From positions 62,001 to 126,000 of the forward strand of contig JAEXYA010000029.1 of assembly GCA_023451825.1 (NCBI GenBank): a DNA stretch of 64,000 nucleotides, read 5' to 3'. The DNA comes from Pseudomonadota bacterium. Its GTDB lineage: Bacteria; Pseudomonadota; Alphaproteobacteria; Rhizobiales; Xanthobacteraceae. Numbering within the stretch: the first letter of the stretch is position 1; each line of letters opens with the position of its first letter. This document shows, one piece after another, positions 42,372 through 52,828 of this stretch. A program made the position numbers and the translations under genes. The notes beneath the pieces were generated by a model. It saw only the letters and a program-made list of their open reading frames with translations. It did no database searches and was not told the DNA's origin.

Positions 42372-43745
42372 GTGGCCGTGATGGATGCCGACCCCGCACA
42401 ATCAAAGCCACCAGCCGGGCTGAAGGCTCGACTCGTTGATCTGTTCTCCGGCTCCGGCGAGGCCTCGCTGACGCGAAGGCTGGCCGGCACCATCTTCCTC
42501 ATTCGTGTCATCTCCGCCGGCCTTGCATATTTCTCTCAGATCCTGCTGGCGCGCTGGATGGGCTCGGGCGATTACGGAATCTATGTCTATGTCTGGACCT
42601 GGGTGCTGCTGCTCGGCTCCATGCTGGATTTCGGCATCGCGGCCTCCGCGCAAAAAATCATTCCGGAATATCGCCTGAGCGGCAACCACGCGCTGCTGCG
42701 CGGCTTTCTGTCCGGCAGCCGCTGGATGACGGGCATCGTGTCCAGCGTCATCGCGCTCCTGCTCGCCGGTCTCGTCAGACTGCTGTCGCCCTGGATCGAC
42801 ACCAACACCGTGGTGCCGCTTTATCTCGGCTGCCTGACACTGCCGGCCTTCGTCGTTGCCAATACGCAAGATGGCATCGCCCGCTCGCATGATTGGATGC
42901 GGCTCGGTCTCATGCCGCAATTCATCGTGCGGCAGGGCCTGATCATTGGCTTCACCGCCGGCGCCTTTGCGCTCGGCCTGCAACTCGGCGCGATCGTTGC
43001 GATGGCAGCGAGCGCCGCTGCGGTGTGGCTCGCAATGATCGGACAGATGATCGTGCTGAACCGGCGGCTCGTCGCGCATGTGGAAGCCGGGCCGAAGGCG
43101 CACGACTATCGCGGCTGGCTGAAAGTCTCGCTGCCGATCCTGCTGGTCGAAAGCTTTTACCTCCTGCTGTCCTATACAGATGTTCTGGTGCTCGAGCGCT
43201 TCGTGTCGTCAGAAGAAGTCGGCGTCTATTTTGCCGTGGTCAAGACGCTCGCGCTGGTGTCGTTCATTCACTATGCGATGTCGGCAACGACGGCGCACCG
43301 TTTCACCGAATATCATGCCACGGGCGACAAGGAGCGTCTCGCGGCTTACGTGATGCATTCCATCAAATGGACCTTCTGGCCATCGCTCGCCGCGACACTG
43401 GTGTTGCTCGCCTTTGGCAAACCGCTGCTGTGGCTGTTCGGCCCGCAATTCACCGCCGGTTACGACATCATGTTCATCGCCGCGATCGGTCTTGTCGTGC
43501 GCGCGGCGATCGGGCCGATGGAGCGGCTGCTGAACATGCTCGGACATCAGAATGCCTGCGCGCTGGCTTATGCCTCGGCCTTCGTGATGAATTTGGTGCT
43601 GTGCCTGCTGCTGATCCCGCATTTCGGCGGTCATGGCGCTGCAGCAGCGACATCGATTGCGCTGACATTCGAGACGGTGCTGCTGTTCTGGATTGTTCGC
43701 CAGCGGCTCGGACTCCATGTGCTGGCGTTCGGGAAGAAGCACTAG
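42372..43745 (+). CDS. polysaccharide flippase, Wzx/MATE-like
   Basis: A 457-residue protein with about 12 to 14 membrane helices, of the oligosaccharide flippase (MVF/PST) group. AGLAYFSQILLARWMGSGDYGIYVYVWTWV (near residues 45-75) is the typical N-terminal pattern, and the C-terminal half carries ERFVSSEEVGVYFAVVKT. It would flip lipid-linked glycans to the periplasm. GTG 42372 is chosen because GAGGAG sits 6 bases upstream; ATG 42381 and TTG 42348 are alternatives. No glycosyltransferase cluster surrounds it, though a GT-C-like gene is 2 kb upstream. Confidence 0.86.
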   Translation: MAVMDADPAQSKPPAGLKARLVDLFSGSGEASLTRRLAGTIFLIRVISAGLAYFSQILLARWMGSGDYGIYVYVWTWVLLLGSMLDFGIAASAQKIIPEYRLSGNHALLRGFLSGSRWMTGIVSSVIALLLAGLVRLLSPWIDTNTVVPLYLGCLTLPAFVVANTQDGIARSHDWMRLGLMPQFIVRQGLIIGFTAGAFALGLQLGAIVAMAASAAAVWLAMIGQMIVLNRRLVAHVEAGPKAHDYRGWLKVSLPILLVESFYLLLSYTDVLVLERFVSSEEVGVYFAVVKTLALVSFIHYAMSATTAHRFTEYHATGDKERLAAYVMHSIKWTFWPSLAATLVLLAFGKPLLWLFGPQFTAGYDIMFIAAIGLVVRAAIGPMERLLNMLGHQNACALAYASAFVMNLVLCLLLIPHFGGHGAAAATSIALTFETVLLFWIVRQRLGLHVLAFGKKH

Positions 43746-43768
43746 CTTAGGCGCATAACGGCCAATGG

Positions 43769-43930
43769 CCTCCCTCCCCGGAGCGAAGCGAATGGGGAGG
43801 GTCCGCCGATAGGCGGGGGTGGGGTCTCTCCCCACGTGACGTCAGAGCTTGCGGACGCACCCCACCCGTCTCGATGCTCGCTGAACGCTCGCATCGATCC
43901 ACCCCCCCACTGCGCGGCTTGGGGGGAGGG
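43769..43930. repeat. palindromic intergenic element, CCTCCCTCCCC / GGGGGGAGGG type
   Basis: An imperfect palindrome of about 160 bp with CCTCCCTCCCCGGAGCGAAG on the left and GGGGGGAGGG on the right. It shares CCCACGTGACGTCAGAGCTT with the element at 11211-11336. It fills the convergent junction between the flippase and 3-hydroxybutyrate dehydrogenase genes. Confidence 0.75.
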
Positions 43931-43952
43931 ATAAGAGGAACGCCGCTGCTGC

Positions 43953-44741
43953 TTACGCGGCCGTCCAGCCACCATCGATCGACAGGTTCGTACCGGTGAT
44001 CTGCGCCGCGTCATCGCCGCACAGGAACAGCGCGAGTGCCGCCACCTGCTCCGAGGTGACGAATTCCTTGGTCGGCTGTGCTTCCAGCAGCACGTCGTTG
44101 ATGACCTGCTCCTTGGTGAGCCCGCGCGCTTTCATCGTATCGGGAATCTGCTTCTCCACCAGCGGCGTCCAGACATAGCCGGGCGAGATGCAGTTGCACG
44201 TGATCTTGTGGGTGGCGACTTCCAGCGCCACGGTCTTGGTGAGACCGGCAATGCCGTGCTTGGCCGAGACATAGGCCGACTTGAAGGGCGAGGCGACCAG
44301 CGAATGCGCCGAAGCGGTATTGATGATGCGGCCCCAGCCGCGCTTCTTCATGCCGGGAACGACGGCACGAATGCCGTGGAACGCCGACGACAGATTGATC
44401 GCGATGATCGCATCCCACTTCTCGATCGGGAATTCCTCGATGGGCGAGACGAACTGGATGCCGGCATTGTTGACGAGAATATCCACCGAACCATAGGTCT
44501 TCTCGCCAAGCGCAATCATTTCGGCGATTTCCGCCGGCTTGGTCATGTCGGCCGGCGAGTGGATCGCCTTGACCTTGTAGTCGCTCTCGATCGCCGCGCG
44601 TTCCTTCTCGATATCCGCTGGCGCGCCCATGCCGTTGATGACGATATTGGCGCCAGCGCTGGCGAAAGCGCGCGCATAAGCGAGGCCGATGCCGCTGGTC
44701 GAACCGGTCACGACCGCGGTCTTGCCTGTGAGATTGGTCAT
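43953..44741 (-). CDS. bdhA: 3-hydroxybutyrate dehydrogenase
   Basis: A 262-residue short-chain dehydrogenase oxidising 3-hydroxybutyrate to acetoacetate. The cofactor motif is VVTGSTSGIGLAYARAFA and NNAGIQFVSPIEEFP is typical of the family. The catalytic S-Y-K set is in TASAHSLVASPFKSAYVSAK, and the C-terminus is GTNLSIDGGWTAA. It begins directly after the patatin gene stop (TGAATG), so the two are coupled; together they suggest use of polyhydroxybutyrate or lipid-derived hydroxyacids. Confidence 0.93.
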   Translation of the reverse strand: MTNLTGKTAVVTGSTSGIGLAYARAFASAGANIVINGMGAPADIEKERAAIESDYKVKAIHSPADMTKPAEIAEMIALGEKTYGSVDILVNNAGIQFVSPIEEFPIEKWDAIIAINLSSAFHGIRAVVPGMKKRGWGRIINTASAHSLVASPFKSAYVSAKHGIAGLTKTVALEVATHKITCNCISPGYVWTPLVEKQIPDTMKARGLTKEQVINDVLLEAQPTKEFVTSEQVAALALFLCGDDAAQITGTNLSIDGGWTAA

Positions 44742-45941
44742 TCACTTGCTCCTTTTGGATGTCATCGGATGTAATGGAAGCGCGTTGTAATCGTCAGCCG
44801 TCAGCGCATGGGTGACCATGGATTCACCAGGCTGCGGACCCTCGAACCAGTCTTTGTGGCGCATCGACAGGAAGACGTCCCGTTCGCCACACCCCCAATG
44901 CTCGACCATGTTGATATGCGCGAAGTTATAGTCCTTCGACGACGACTCGTAGACCTTGCTCGTATAGATCAGGTGGATCACCGTGACGGTGTTTTCCTTG
45001 GCAGCGTCTGCCAGCAGCGCCACCGACGGATCCTGCCTGAGATCGTCCGGCAATTTGCCGATCAGGTCGCGTAGCGCCTTGCGGATGTTGTGAATGCGCT
45101 TGTTCTTGTCGGTATTCATGCGCGTGCGGCTGGAGAAGCGGATGTCCTTCTCACGCTCCTGCGCATCCAGGATGGATTGCGGCAACAGCCCGCGCGCGCT
45201 GAACAGATCGACCTGGAAGATCAGGAGATCGCTGGCCACATCGTCGAGCACAAAATCGAGCGGTGTGTTGGAGGCAATGCCGCCGTCCCAGAAATGCTCA
45301 CCATCGATCTCGACGGACGGAAAGCCCGGCGGCAACGCGCCGGAGGCCATGATATGCTCAGGGCCGATCTTCTTGCCCTTGGCCTTGAACAGTTCATTGT
45401 CGAAATAGGTAAAATTGCCGCTGGTGACGCTGACGGCGCCGACGCTAAGGCGCGTCTTGCAGTCATTGATGCGATCGAAATCCACCAGCCGCTCGAGCGT
45501 CGCTTTCAGCGGCGCCGTGTCATAATAGCTCAGCGACTGCGGGCTGCCCGGCGGCCACAGCGGTGCGGGCGGAATGCGCGGCACGAAGAAACCGGGAACG
45601 CCAAAGGCCGCGATCACGGCAGCACCGGCTTCGTTGAAATAAGAGCGCGCCCGGTCGCCTGGCAGCAGCGGGCTCCACGGCACTGGCGCCGACGCCATCT
45701 CCCAGAATTCTTTCAGCCGGGGAACGCGCTTTTCGCGCTCGTTGCCGGCAATGATGGCGGCATTGATGGCTCCGATGGAGATGCCGGCCACCCATTCCGG
45801 CTCAAAATCATGATGGCACAGCGCCTCATAGGCACCGGCCTGATAGGAACCAAGGGCGCCGCCGCCCTGAAGCACCAGCACGCGCTTGGCTTGCGACGGC
45901 TTTTTCGCTGCCTGATCGGTCGATGAATCGAATATGTCCAT
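44742..45941 (-). CDS. patatin-like phospholipase
   Basis: A 399-residue patatin-family hydrolase. The oxyanion loop is LVLQGGGALGSYQAGAYEAL, the nucleophile serine is in GISIG near residue 56, and the catalytic aspartate in DGGIASNTPLDF near residue 210. The C-terminal extension (about 290-399) resembles DUF3734. There is no signal peptide, so it is probably cytoplasmic. It is translationally coupled to bdhA, which hints at a role in storage-polymer or lipid mobilisation feeding 3-hydroxybutyrate; the substrate is unproven. Confidence 0.9.
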   Translation of the reverse strand: MDIFDSSTDQAAKKPSQAKRVLVLQGGGALGSYQAGAYEALCHHDFEPEWVAGISIGAINAAIIAGNEREKRVPRLKEFWEMASAPVPWSPLLPGDRARSYFNEAGAAVIAAFGVPGFFVPRIPPAPLWPPGSPQSLSYYDTAPLKATLERLVDFDRINDCKTRLSVGAVSVTSGNFTYFDNELFKAKGKKIGPEHIMASGALPPGFPSVEIDGEHFWDGGIASNTPLDFVLDDVASDLLIFQVDLFSARGLLPQSILDAQEREKDIRFSSRTRMNTDKNKRIHNIRKALRDLIGKLPDDLRQDPSVALLADAAKENTVTVIHLIYTSKVYESSSKDYNFAHINMVEHWGCGERDVFLSMRHKDWFEGPQPGESMVTHALTADDYNALPLHPMTSKRSK

Positions 45942-46058
45942 GAGCTACCCGGAGATCGCGCGGTGCGCGGGAACCGGCACCGTGGCCCGCTCGCTTCATG
46001 GCGTCAATTGCGGATGCTGCAGGACAACATCACAATGGAGCCATCGCGCGCGACGAAC

Positions 46059-46565
46059 TTATTTGTCCGTCGAGGCCAGGATCATGGTCCAGAACACCTT
46101 ATATTTGGTGCCGGGAGCATAGATGGCGGCAATGCCGAGTTTTGTGACACCGGATTTCAGCATATTGGCCCGGTGCGGTGGTGAATCGCGCCAACCCGAA
46201 AAGGCCTCGGCCAAGGTGTGATAGCCGGCGGAGACATTCTCGACGGCGACGGTGGCAGGATAGCCGCCGGAATTGAGGCGCCTGGCGAGCGGCGCCTTTA
46301 CGTCGTGGTCGAGCTTGTTCTTCTTGGCCATGGCAGTGGACTGTTCCTCCGCCAGCGCCATCAATGCGGGATCGACAACGACAGGTCCGAGGCCGTTATT
46401 CTGGCGATACAGCGAGATCATGGACGCGGCCGCCTGCGGATCGAGCTTGGCGCCGCCATTGGCCATGCTGAGATACATGGTCGGCTGATCGGGTACCTGT
46501 TCCACGGTGGTTCCGCAGCCCGCCAGCAACAACATTCCCAGACTGGCCAGAGCCACCCGCTTCAT
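46059..46565 (-). CDS. CAP-domain lipoprotein
   Basis: A 168-residue protein with a lipoprotein signal (KRVALASLGMLLLAGC) and a CAP/SCP domain. KLDHDVKAPLARRL, VAENVSAGYHTLAEAF and WRDSPPHRANMLKSG are the usual motifs. The start MKRVALASLG puts the lipobox at the right place. It is anchored in the envelope; the role is unknown. It stands alone between the patatin operon and the sulfate importer. Confidence 0.9.
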   Translation of the reverse strand: MKRVALASLGMLLLAGCGTTVEQVPDQPTMYLSMANGGAKLDPQAAASMISLYRQNNGLGPVVVDPALMALAEEQSTAMAKKNKLDHDVKAPLARRLNSGGYPATVAVENVSAGYHTLAEAFSGWRDSPPHRANMLKSGVTKLGIAAIYAPGTKYKVFWTMILASTDK

Positions 46566-46699
46566 CGGCAATCCCCTAAAAATGAGGGGCCGTTGTTGCA
46601 CACCAACAGTGGCTGAATGGTGAACGGAGGATGGATTTCATCCTCACAATTTTCGGGTTCGTCGCCCGGATGGAGCGACGCGCAATCCGGGCAACACAG

Positions 46700-47726
<1,027 letters not shown>

Positions 47727-47737
<11 letters not shown>

Positions 47738-48602
47738 GGGTCGGTTGTCCTTGATCAAGATGCCGTTCGAGGATCGCCTTCGCCGCCAACGTGATCAGCG
47801 CCAGCATGGCAAGTAACGATGCGACTGCGAACGCAGCCATGAACTGATACTCGTTATAGAGGATTTCCACCAGCAAAGGCATGGTGTTGGTTTCGCCGCG
47901 GATATGGCCGGAGACCACGGCCACGGCGCCGAATTCACCCATGGCGCGCGCATTGCACAGCAGCACGCCATACAGCACGCCCCATTTGATGTTGGGCAAA
48001 GTGACGCGGAAGAAGGTCTTGAGGCCGGAGGCGCCGAGCGATACCGCAGCCTCTTCCTCGGACGTGCCTTGTTCCTGCATCAGCGGGATCAACGCGCGCA
48101 CGACGAACGGGAACGTCACGAACGTTGTCGCCAACACGATGCCGGGCACCGCGAAGAGGATCTGGATGCCGTGGCTTTGCAGCCAAGGGCCGAAATAGCC
48201 CTGCCCGCCGAACAGCAGCACGAAGACGAGGCCGGAGATCACCGGCGACACAGAGAATGGCAGATCGACCAGCGAGATCAGGATCGTCTTGCCGGGGAAT
48301 TCAAACTTGGCGATGGCCCATGCAGCGATCAGGCCGAAGACGAGATTGAGGCTGACGGAGATGGCTGCGATCAACAGCGTGAGCCGGATCGCGGCCTGTG
48401 CCTCCGGATCGACAAGCGCGCGGAGATAAGCTTCGAATCCGCGCGAAAAGGCCTGGCTGAAAACGAGCACCAGCGGCAGCACGATGAGCACGATCAGAAA
48501 TGCGATCGCCAATATGATGACGGTCCAGCGAATCCAGCGCGGTTCGGTCAGCGTCGAACTGCGCGCGGCTGGCAGCGGAGATGAGGGGGGCATGATCGAC
48601 AT
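47727..48602 (-). CDS. cysW: sulfate ABC importer permease CysW
   Basis: A 291-residue permease with six membrane helices. DLPFSVSPVISGLVFVLLFG and the cytoplasmic coupling loop EEEAAVSLGASGLKTFFRVTLPN are diagnostic. The start MSIMPPSSPL is used. It starts 5 bases after the cysT stop and overlaps cysA by 11 bases, so cysT-cysW-cysA is one operon. Confidence 0.93.
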
Positions 48603-48607
48603 GGCGT

Positions 48608-49456
48608 TTAAGACTGCACCACGCGGCTCTGCGACCAACGCTGGATGCGGTTGATGGCAAAGATGACGATGAAAGACGCCAGCAACATCACAACCGCAAT
48701 CGCTGTGGCATCTGCATAGCGGAATTCGGACAGACGGATCACGATCAAGAGCGGCGCGATCTCCGAAATATTCGGCAGATTGCCCGCGATGAAGATCACC
48801 GAGCCATATTCACCGACAGCCCGCGCGAAAGCGAGGGCAAAGCCGGTGAGCATGGCCGGAAAGAGGCTTGGCAGGATGACGCGCCAAATGGTCTGCCAGC
48901 GCGTTGCGCCGAGGCAGGTGGCGACTTCCTCGATCTCCTTGTCGATGTCCTGCAGCACCGGTTGCACCGTGCGGACGACAAACGGAATGCCGATGAACAC
49001 CATGGCGACGAAGATACCAATCGGCGTGAAGGCGACCTTGATGCCGAGTTCGGCCAGGGGCGCACCGAGCCAGCCCTTCTGCGCGAAGAGCGATGTCAGC
49101 GCGACGCCTGCCACCGCGGTCGGCAGCGCAAAAGGAATATCGACAATGGCATCGAAGATACGGCGGCCGGGAAAACGATAGCGCGTCAGCGCCCAGACGA
49201 TCACCATGCCCGCAACCAGGTTGACGATAGCTGCGAGAAACGCGAGGCCGAACGACGTTTTCAACGCGTTCAGCGTCCGCCGGCTGGTGACGATGCCCCA
49301 GAACTGCTCAAACGAGAGTTCGAAGGTCTTGAACACCAGCCCGGCCAGCGGGATCAGCACGATGATCGATAGCCACATCAGAGTCAGGCCCATTGTGAGC
49401 CCGAACCCCGGCAGCGTGCGTCGCCTTGCAGTGCTTGGAAGTCCAACTGCGCTCAC
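48608..49456 (-). CDS. cysT: sulfate ABC importer permease CysT
   Basis: A 282-residue permease, partner of CysW. The N-terminus LPGFGLTMGLTLMWLSIIVL, DIPFALPTAVAGVALTSLFA and the coupling loop EEVATCLGATRWQTIWRVILP mark the family. It lies 33 bases after the binding-protein gene in the same operon. Confidence 0.94.
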   Translation of the reverse strand: MSAVGLPSTARRRTLPGFGLTMGLTLMWLSIIVLIPLAGLVFKTFELSFEQFWGIVTSRRTLNALKTSFGLAFLAAIVNLVAGMVIVWALTRYRFPGRRIFDAIVDIPFALPTAVAGVALTSLFAQKGWLGAPLAELGIKVAFTPIGIFVAMVFIGIPFVVRTVQPVLQDIDKEIEEVATCLGATRWQTIWRVILPSLFPAMLTGFALAFARAVGEYGSVIFIAGNLPNISEIAPLLIVIRLSEFRYADATAIAVVMLLASFIVIFAINRIQRWSQSRVVQS

Positions 49457-49489
49457 ACTGCCCCCTGCACGCGTGCAATCAGATCTGTA

Positions 49490-50494
49490 TCAGTTCTTGT
49501 AGATCTGATCGAACACGCCACCTTCGCTAAAATGCGTCTTCTGTGCCTTGGTCCAACCACCGAAAACATCGTCGATGGTGAACAGTTCCACCTTAGCAAA
49601 GGAATTTTCGTATTTCTTGGCAATTTCGGGATTGCGCGGTCGATACGAGTTGCGCGCGGCGATTTCCTGGCCCTCCGGCGTGTACCAATATTTCAAATAG
49701 GCCTCTGCGGCAGCACGCGTGCCCTTCTTCTCGACGACGGTATCCACAATGGCGAGCGGCGGCTCAGCCAAAATCGACTGCGGCGGCGCGACGATCTCGA
49801 ATTTGTCCTTGCCAAATTCCTTCTGCGCCAGAAAGGCTTCATTTTCCCACGCCAGCAACACGTCGCCGACGCCGCGCTCGACGAATGTCACCGTCGAGCC
49901 GCGCGCACCGGTGTCCAGTACCGGCACCTGCTGATAAAGATCAGCGACAAATTTTTGGGCTTTGTCCTCGCCGCCGAACTTCTTCAGCGCATAGCCCCAG
50001 GCCGCGAGATAATTCCAGCGTGCACCGCCCGATGTCTTCGGGTTCGGCGTCACGACGCTGACGCCCTTCTTCAGCAGATCGTCCCAGTCCTTGATACCCT
50101 TGGGATTGCCTTTGCGGACCAGAAACACAATGGTCGAGGTATAGGGTGCGGCATTCTGCGGGAGCTTCTTCTGCCAGTCTTCCGCCAGCAGCTTCTTCGA
50201 CGCGATGGCGTCGATGTCATAAGCCAGCGCCAGCGTCACCACATCGGCCTGCAACCCGTCGATCACCGAGCGAGCCTGTGAGCCGGAGCCGCCATGCGAC
50301 TGCTTGATCTCGACGCTCTTGCCGGTCTCCTTCTGATAGGCGGCAGCGAAGGCCTTGTTGAAATCCACATAGAGTTCGCGCGTCGGATCATAGGACACGT
50401 TGAGCAGCGTGATATCGGCGGCGCGTGCCGAAGCCGTGATGACCGAGCCCGCGATGAGCGTCGATGCAAGAACAAGAGCGAAGCGGCGGATCAT
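49490..50494 (-). CDS. periplasmic sulfate-binding protein
   Basis: A 334-residue binding protein of the sulfate/thiosulfate type with a signal peptide (to SARA). LLNVSYDPTRELYVDFNKAF, QSHGGSGSQARSVIDGL and GNPKGIKDWDDLLK are the family motifs, and VTPNPKTSGGARWNYLAAWG lies mid-protein. The start MIRRFALVLAS is chosen; ATG 50506 adds four residues. It is a paralogue of the protein at 54870-55883. It is first in the sbp-cysT-cysW-cysA operon, 156 bp downstream of the DUF934 gene. Confidence 0.94.
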   Translation of the reverse strand: MIRRFALVLASTLIAGSVITASARAADITLLNVSYDPTRELYVDFNKAFAAAYQKETGKSVEIKQSHGGSGSQARSVIDGLQADVVTLALAYDIDAIASKKLLAEDWQKKLPQNAAPYTSTIVFLVRKGNPKGIKDWDDLLKKGVSVVTPNPKTSGGARWNYLAAWGYALKKFGGEDKAQKFVADLYQQVPVLDTGARGSTVTFVERGVGDVLLAWENEAFLAQKEFGKDKFEIVAPPQSILAEPPLAIVDTVVEKKGTRAAAEAYLKYWYTPEGQEIAARNSYRPRNPEIAKKYENSFAKVELFTIDDVFGGWTKAQKTHFSEGGVFDQIYKN

Positions 50495-50650
50495 TGAGAC
50501 CTCCATTGGCCGACGGCAACAGCGCCATCAGGCAACGCTGCAAACCTCTGAAAGTTGGGCATCGAAGTCAACGAAACCAGATTTCAATGATCAAGGGATG
50601 ACGATCGCAATGTGCCATGGGAGATCGCTCCCGTGGATGCGACATCTTCT

Positions 50651-51163
50651 CTATCCCGCATTCGCTTCATGGCGCGCCTGCATGCGCCGATGCAGTGCCG
50701 TAATGCGACCATCGCCGGTCGGCTGATAGAACACCGTGTAGCGCTTCACGGTTGCCGCGAAAGCTTCCGCATCGGCATCTTTCTTGACTTCGAAACTGTC
50801 GAAGCCGGCGCGCAGCATCAGCACGAACTGGTCACGCAGCACCTGCCCGGTCGCACGCAACTCGCCCTTGTATCCGTAACGCTCACGCAGCAGGCGTGCC
50901 TGGCTATAAGCGCGGCCATCGCGGAAGGTGGGGAATACCAACGCCACGACAGACAGCCGATCGAGATACGGCACGAGTTCATCGAGATCGCGATTGTTCG
51001 GCCAAATCACGCCTGTCGGATTGTTGCGTCTGGCAAGCATCTCAGCATCGGCGAGAAAACGCGCCGCCGGAATGAGCGCGGCTCCATCCACCGGAATTTC
51101 CGCCTCGTCGCCGACATGCACATAGGCATCGGCCGTGATCACGCCTTTCTTAACGAGTGGCAT
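50651..51163 (-). CDS. DUF934 protein of the sulfite reductase operon
   Basis: A 170-residue DUF934 protein. GVIWPNNRDLDELVPYLDRL and FPTFRDGRAYSQARLLRERY, followed by ATGQVLRDQFVLMLRAGFDSFE, are characteristic. It is always found with cysI-like genes in proteobacteria and presumed to help sulfite reduction; the mechanism is unknown. The start at 51163 overlaps the end of cysI by 14 bases. Confidence 0.9.
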   Translation of the reverse strand: MPLVKKGVITADAYVHVGDEAEIPVDGAALIPAARFLADAEMLARRNNPTGVIWPNNRDLDELVPYLDRLSVVALVFPTFRDGRAYSQARLLRERYGYKGELRATGQVLRDQFVLMLRAGFDSFEVKKDADAEAFAATVKRYTVFYQPTGDGRITALHRRMQARHEANAG

Positions 51164-52805
51164 AAACGCGCTCCTTGAACGGCTCGACGCCGAGACGTTC
51201 GACGGTCTGGTAAAACAACTCATCCGGCCGCGCCCGCAGCGCCAGATAGGATTCGACGATGTCCTCGATGACATTGGCCACGTCGTCATAAGGCACTGCA
51301 GGGCCAATCAATGTGCCGACGACAGCCCCCTCATCGGCGCGGCCGCCGATGGTGATCTGGTAGAACTCCTCGTTGTTCTTCTCGACACCGAGAATGCCGA
51401 TATGGCCCACATGGTGATGGCCACAGGCATTAATACAGCCGGAGATGTTGATGTGCAGCCGGCCGATCATGTCCGCGAGGTCATGATTGGCGAAGCGGCG
51501 CGTCAGCTCCTGCGCGATCGGGATGGCGCGCGCATTGGCCAGCGAACAGTAGTCGAGGCCCGGGCACGCGATGATGTCGGTGATCAAGTTGACGTTCGGG
51601 GTGGCAAGGCCGAGCTTGTCGAGCTGGCGCCACAGTGCCGGCAGATCGCGCTTGGCGACATTCGGCAGCGCCAAATTCTGCTCGTGTCCGACGCGGATTT
51701 CACCGAATGAATATTTCTCGGCCAGATCGGCGATGGCGTCCATCTGCTCCGCGGTGGCATCGCCGGGCGGGCCGCCGATCGGCTTCAGCGACAGCGTGAC
51801 GATGGCGTAGCCCTGCTGCTGATGCGCCGCGACCGAGTTCTTCAGCCAGCGCTCGAATTGCGGATCGGCCGATGCCGCGACCAGTTCGTCCGGCGTATCG
51901 GGCAGCGTTTCATAGCCGGGATACTGGAAGCGTGAGCGAATATCGGCGACGATCTCGTCATCGAGCTGCAGCGCGCTGTGGCGCGTGGCCTGCCACTCCT
52001 CTTCCACCTCGGCGGCGAATTTCTCGATGCCAAGTTCGTGGACAAGGATCTTGATGCGCGCCTTGTAGATGTTGTCGCGACGACCATACTGGTTGTAGAC
52101 GCGCAGGATGGACTCGACATAGCTGAGAATGTCAGCGCCGTGCACGAACGGCTTTATCACTTTGCCGATGAACGGCGTGCGGCCGAGGCCACCGCCGACC
52201 AGCACCTCGAAACCGGTCTCTCCGGCCTCGTTCTTCAGAATCCGCAGGCCGATATCGTGAACCTTGATCGCCGCGCGGTCATGATCCGATGCCGTGATGG
52301 CGATCTTGAACTTGCGCGGGAGATACGTGAATTCCGGATGCATGGTCGAATATTGCCGCAGCAATTCGGCCCAGATGCGCGGATCCTCGACCTCGCCGGG
52401 CGCGACTCCGGCCCATTGGTCGGTGGTGACATTGCGCACGCAATTGCCCGAGGTCTGCATCGCATGGATGCCGACGGAAGCGAGATCTTCCAGGGCGTCG
52501 GGCAGATCGGCGAGCTTGATCCAGTTGAACTGGATATTCTGTCGCGTGGTAAAGTGGCCATAACCGCGGTCATATTTGCGCGCCACATGGGCCATCTTGC
52601 GCAGCTGCGGCGAAGACAGCGTGCCATAGGGAATGGCCACGCGCAGCATATAGGCGTGAAGCTGCAGATAGACGCCGTTCATCAGGCGCAGCATCTTGAA
52701 TTCATCTTCGGTGAGTTCGCCGGACAGCCGGCGCTTCACCTGATCGCGGAATTCCGAAACGCGTTCATTGACCAGCGTGCGGTCGATTTCATCGTAAGCA
52801 TACAT
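51150..52805 (-). CDS. cysI: nitrite/sulfite reductase, siroheme hemoprotein (CysI-like)
   Basis: A 551-residue enzyme reducing sulfite to sulfide (or nitrite to ammonia) with siroheme and a 4Fe-4S cluster. The cluster cysteines are visible in IACPGLDYCSLANARAIP and NISGCINACGHHHVGHIG. GHFTTRQNIQFNWIKL and two ferredoxin-like half domains are present. Operon context with cysG, DUF2849 and DUF934 beside sulfate importers favours sulfite as substrate. A cysH gene, often next to it in relatives, is not here. Confidence 0.93.
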   Translation of the reverse strand: MYAYDEIDRTLVNERVSEFRDQVKRRLSGELTEDEFKMLRLMNGVYLQLHAYMLRVAIPYGTLSSPQLRKMAHVARKYDRGYGHFTTRQNIQFNWIKLADLPDALEDLASVGIHAMQTSGNCVRNVTTDQWAGVAPGEVEDPRIWAELLRQYSTMHPEFTYLPRKFKIAITASDHDRAAIKVHDIGLRILKNEAGETGFEVLVGGGLGRTPFIGKVIKPFVHGADILSYVESILRVYNQYGRRDNIYKARIKILVHELGIEKFAAEVEEEWQATRHSALQLDDEIVADIRSRFQYPGYETLPDTPDELVAASADPQFERWLKNSVAAHQQQGYAIVTLSLKPIGGPPGDATAEQMDAIADLAEKYSFGEIRVGHEQNLALPNVAKRDLPALWRQLDKLGLATPNVNLITDIIACPGLDYCSLANARAIPIAQELTRRFANHDLADMIGRLHINISGCINACGHHHVGHIGILGVEKNNEEFYQITIGGRADEGAVVGTLIGPAVPYDDVANVIEDIVESYLALRARPDELFYQTVERLGVEPFKERVYATR

Positions 52806-52828
52806 AACAGAAACCTTGGCAGTTCAGC

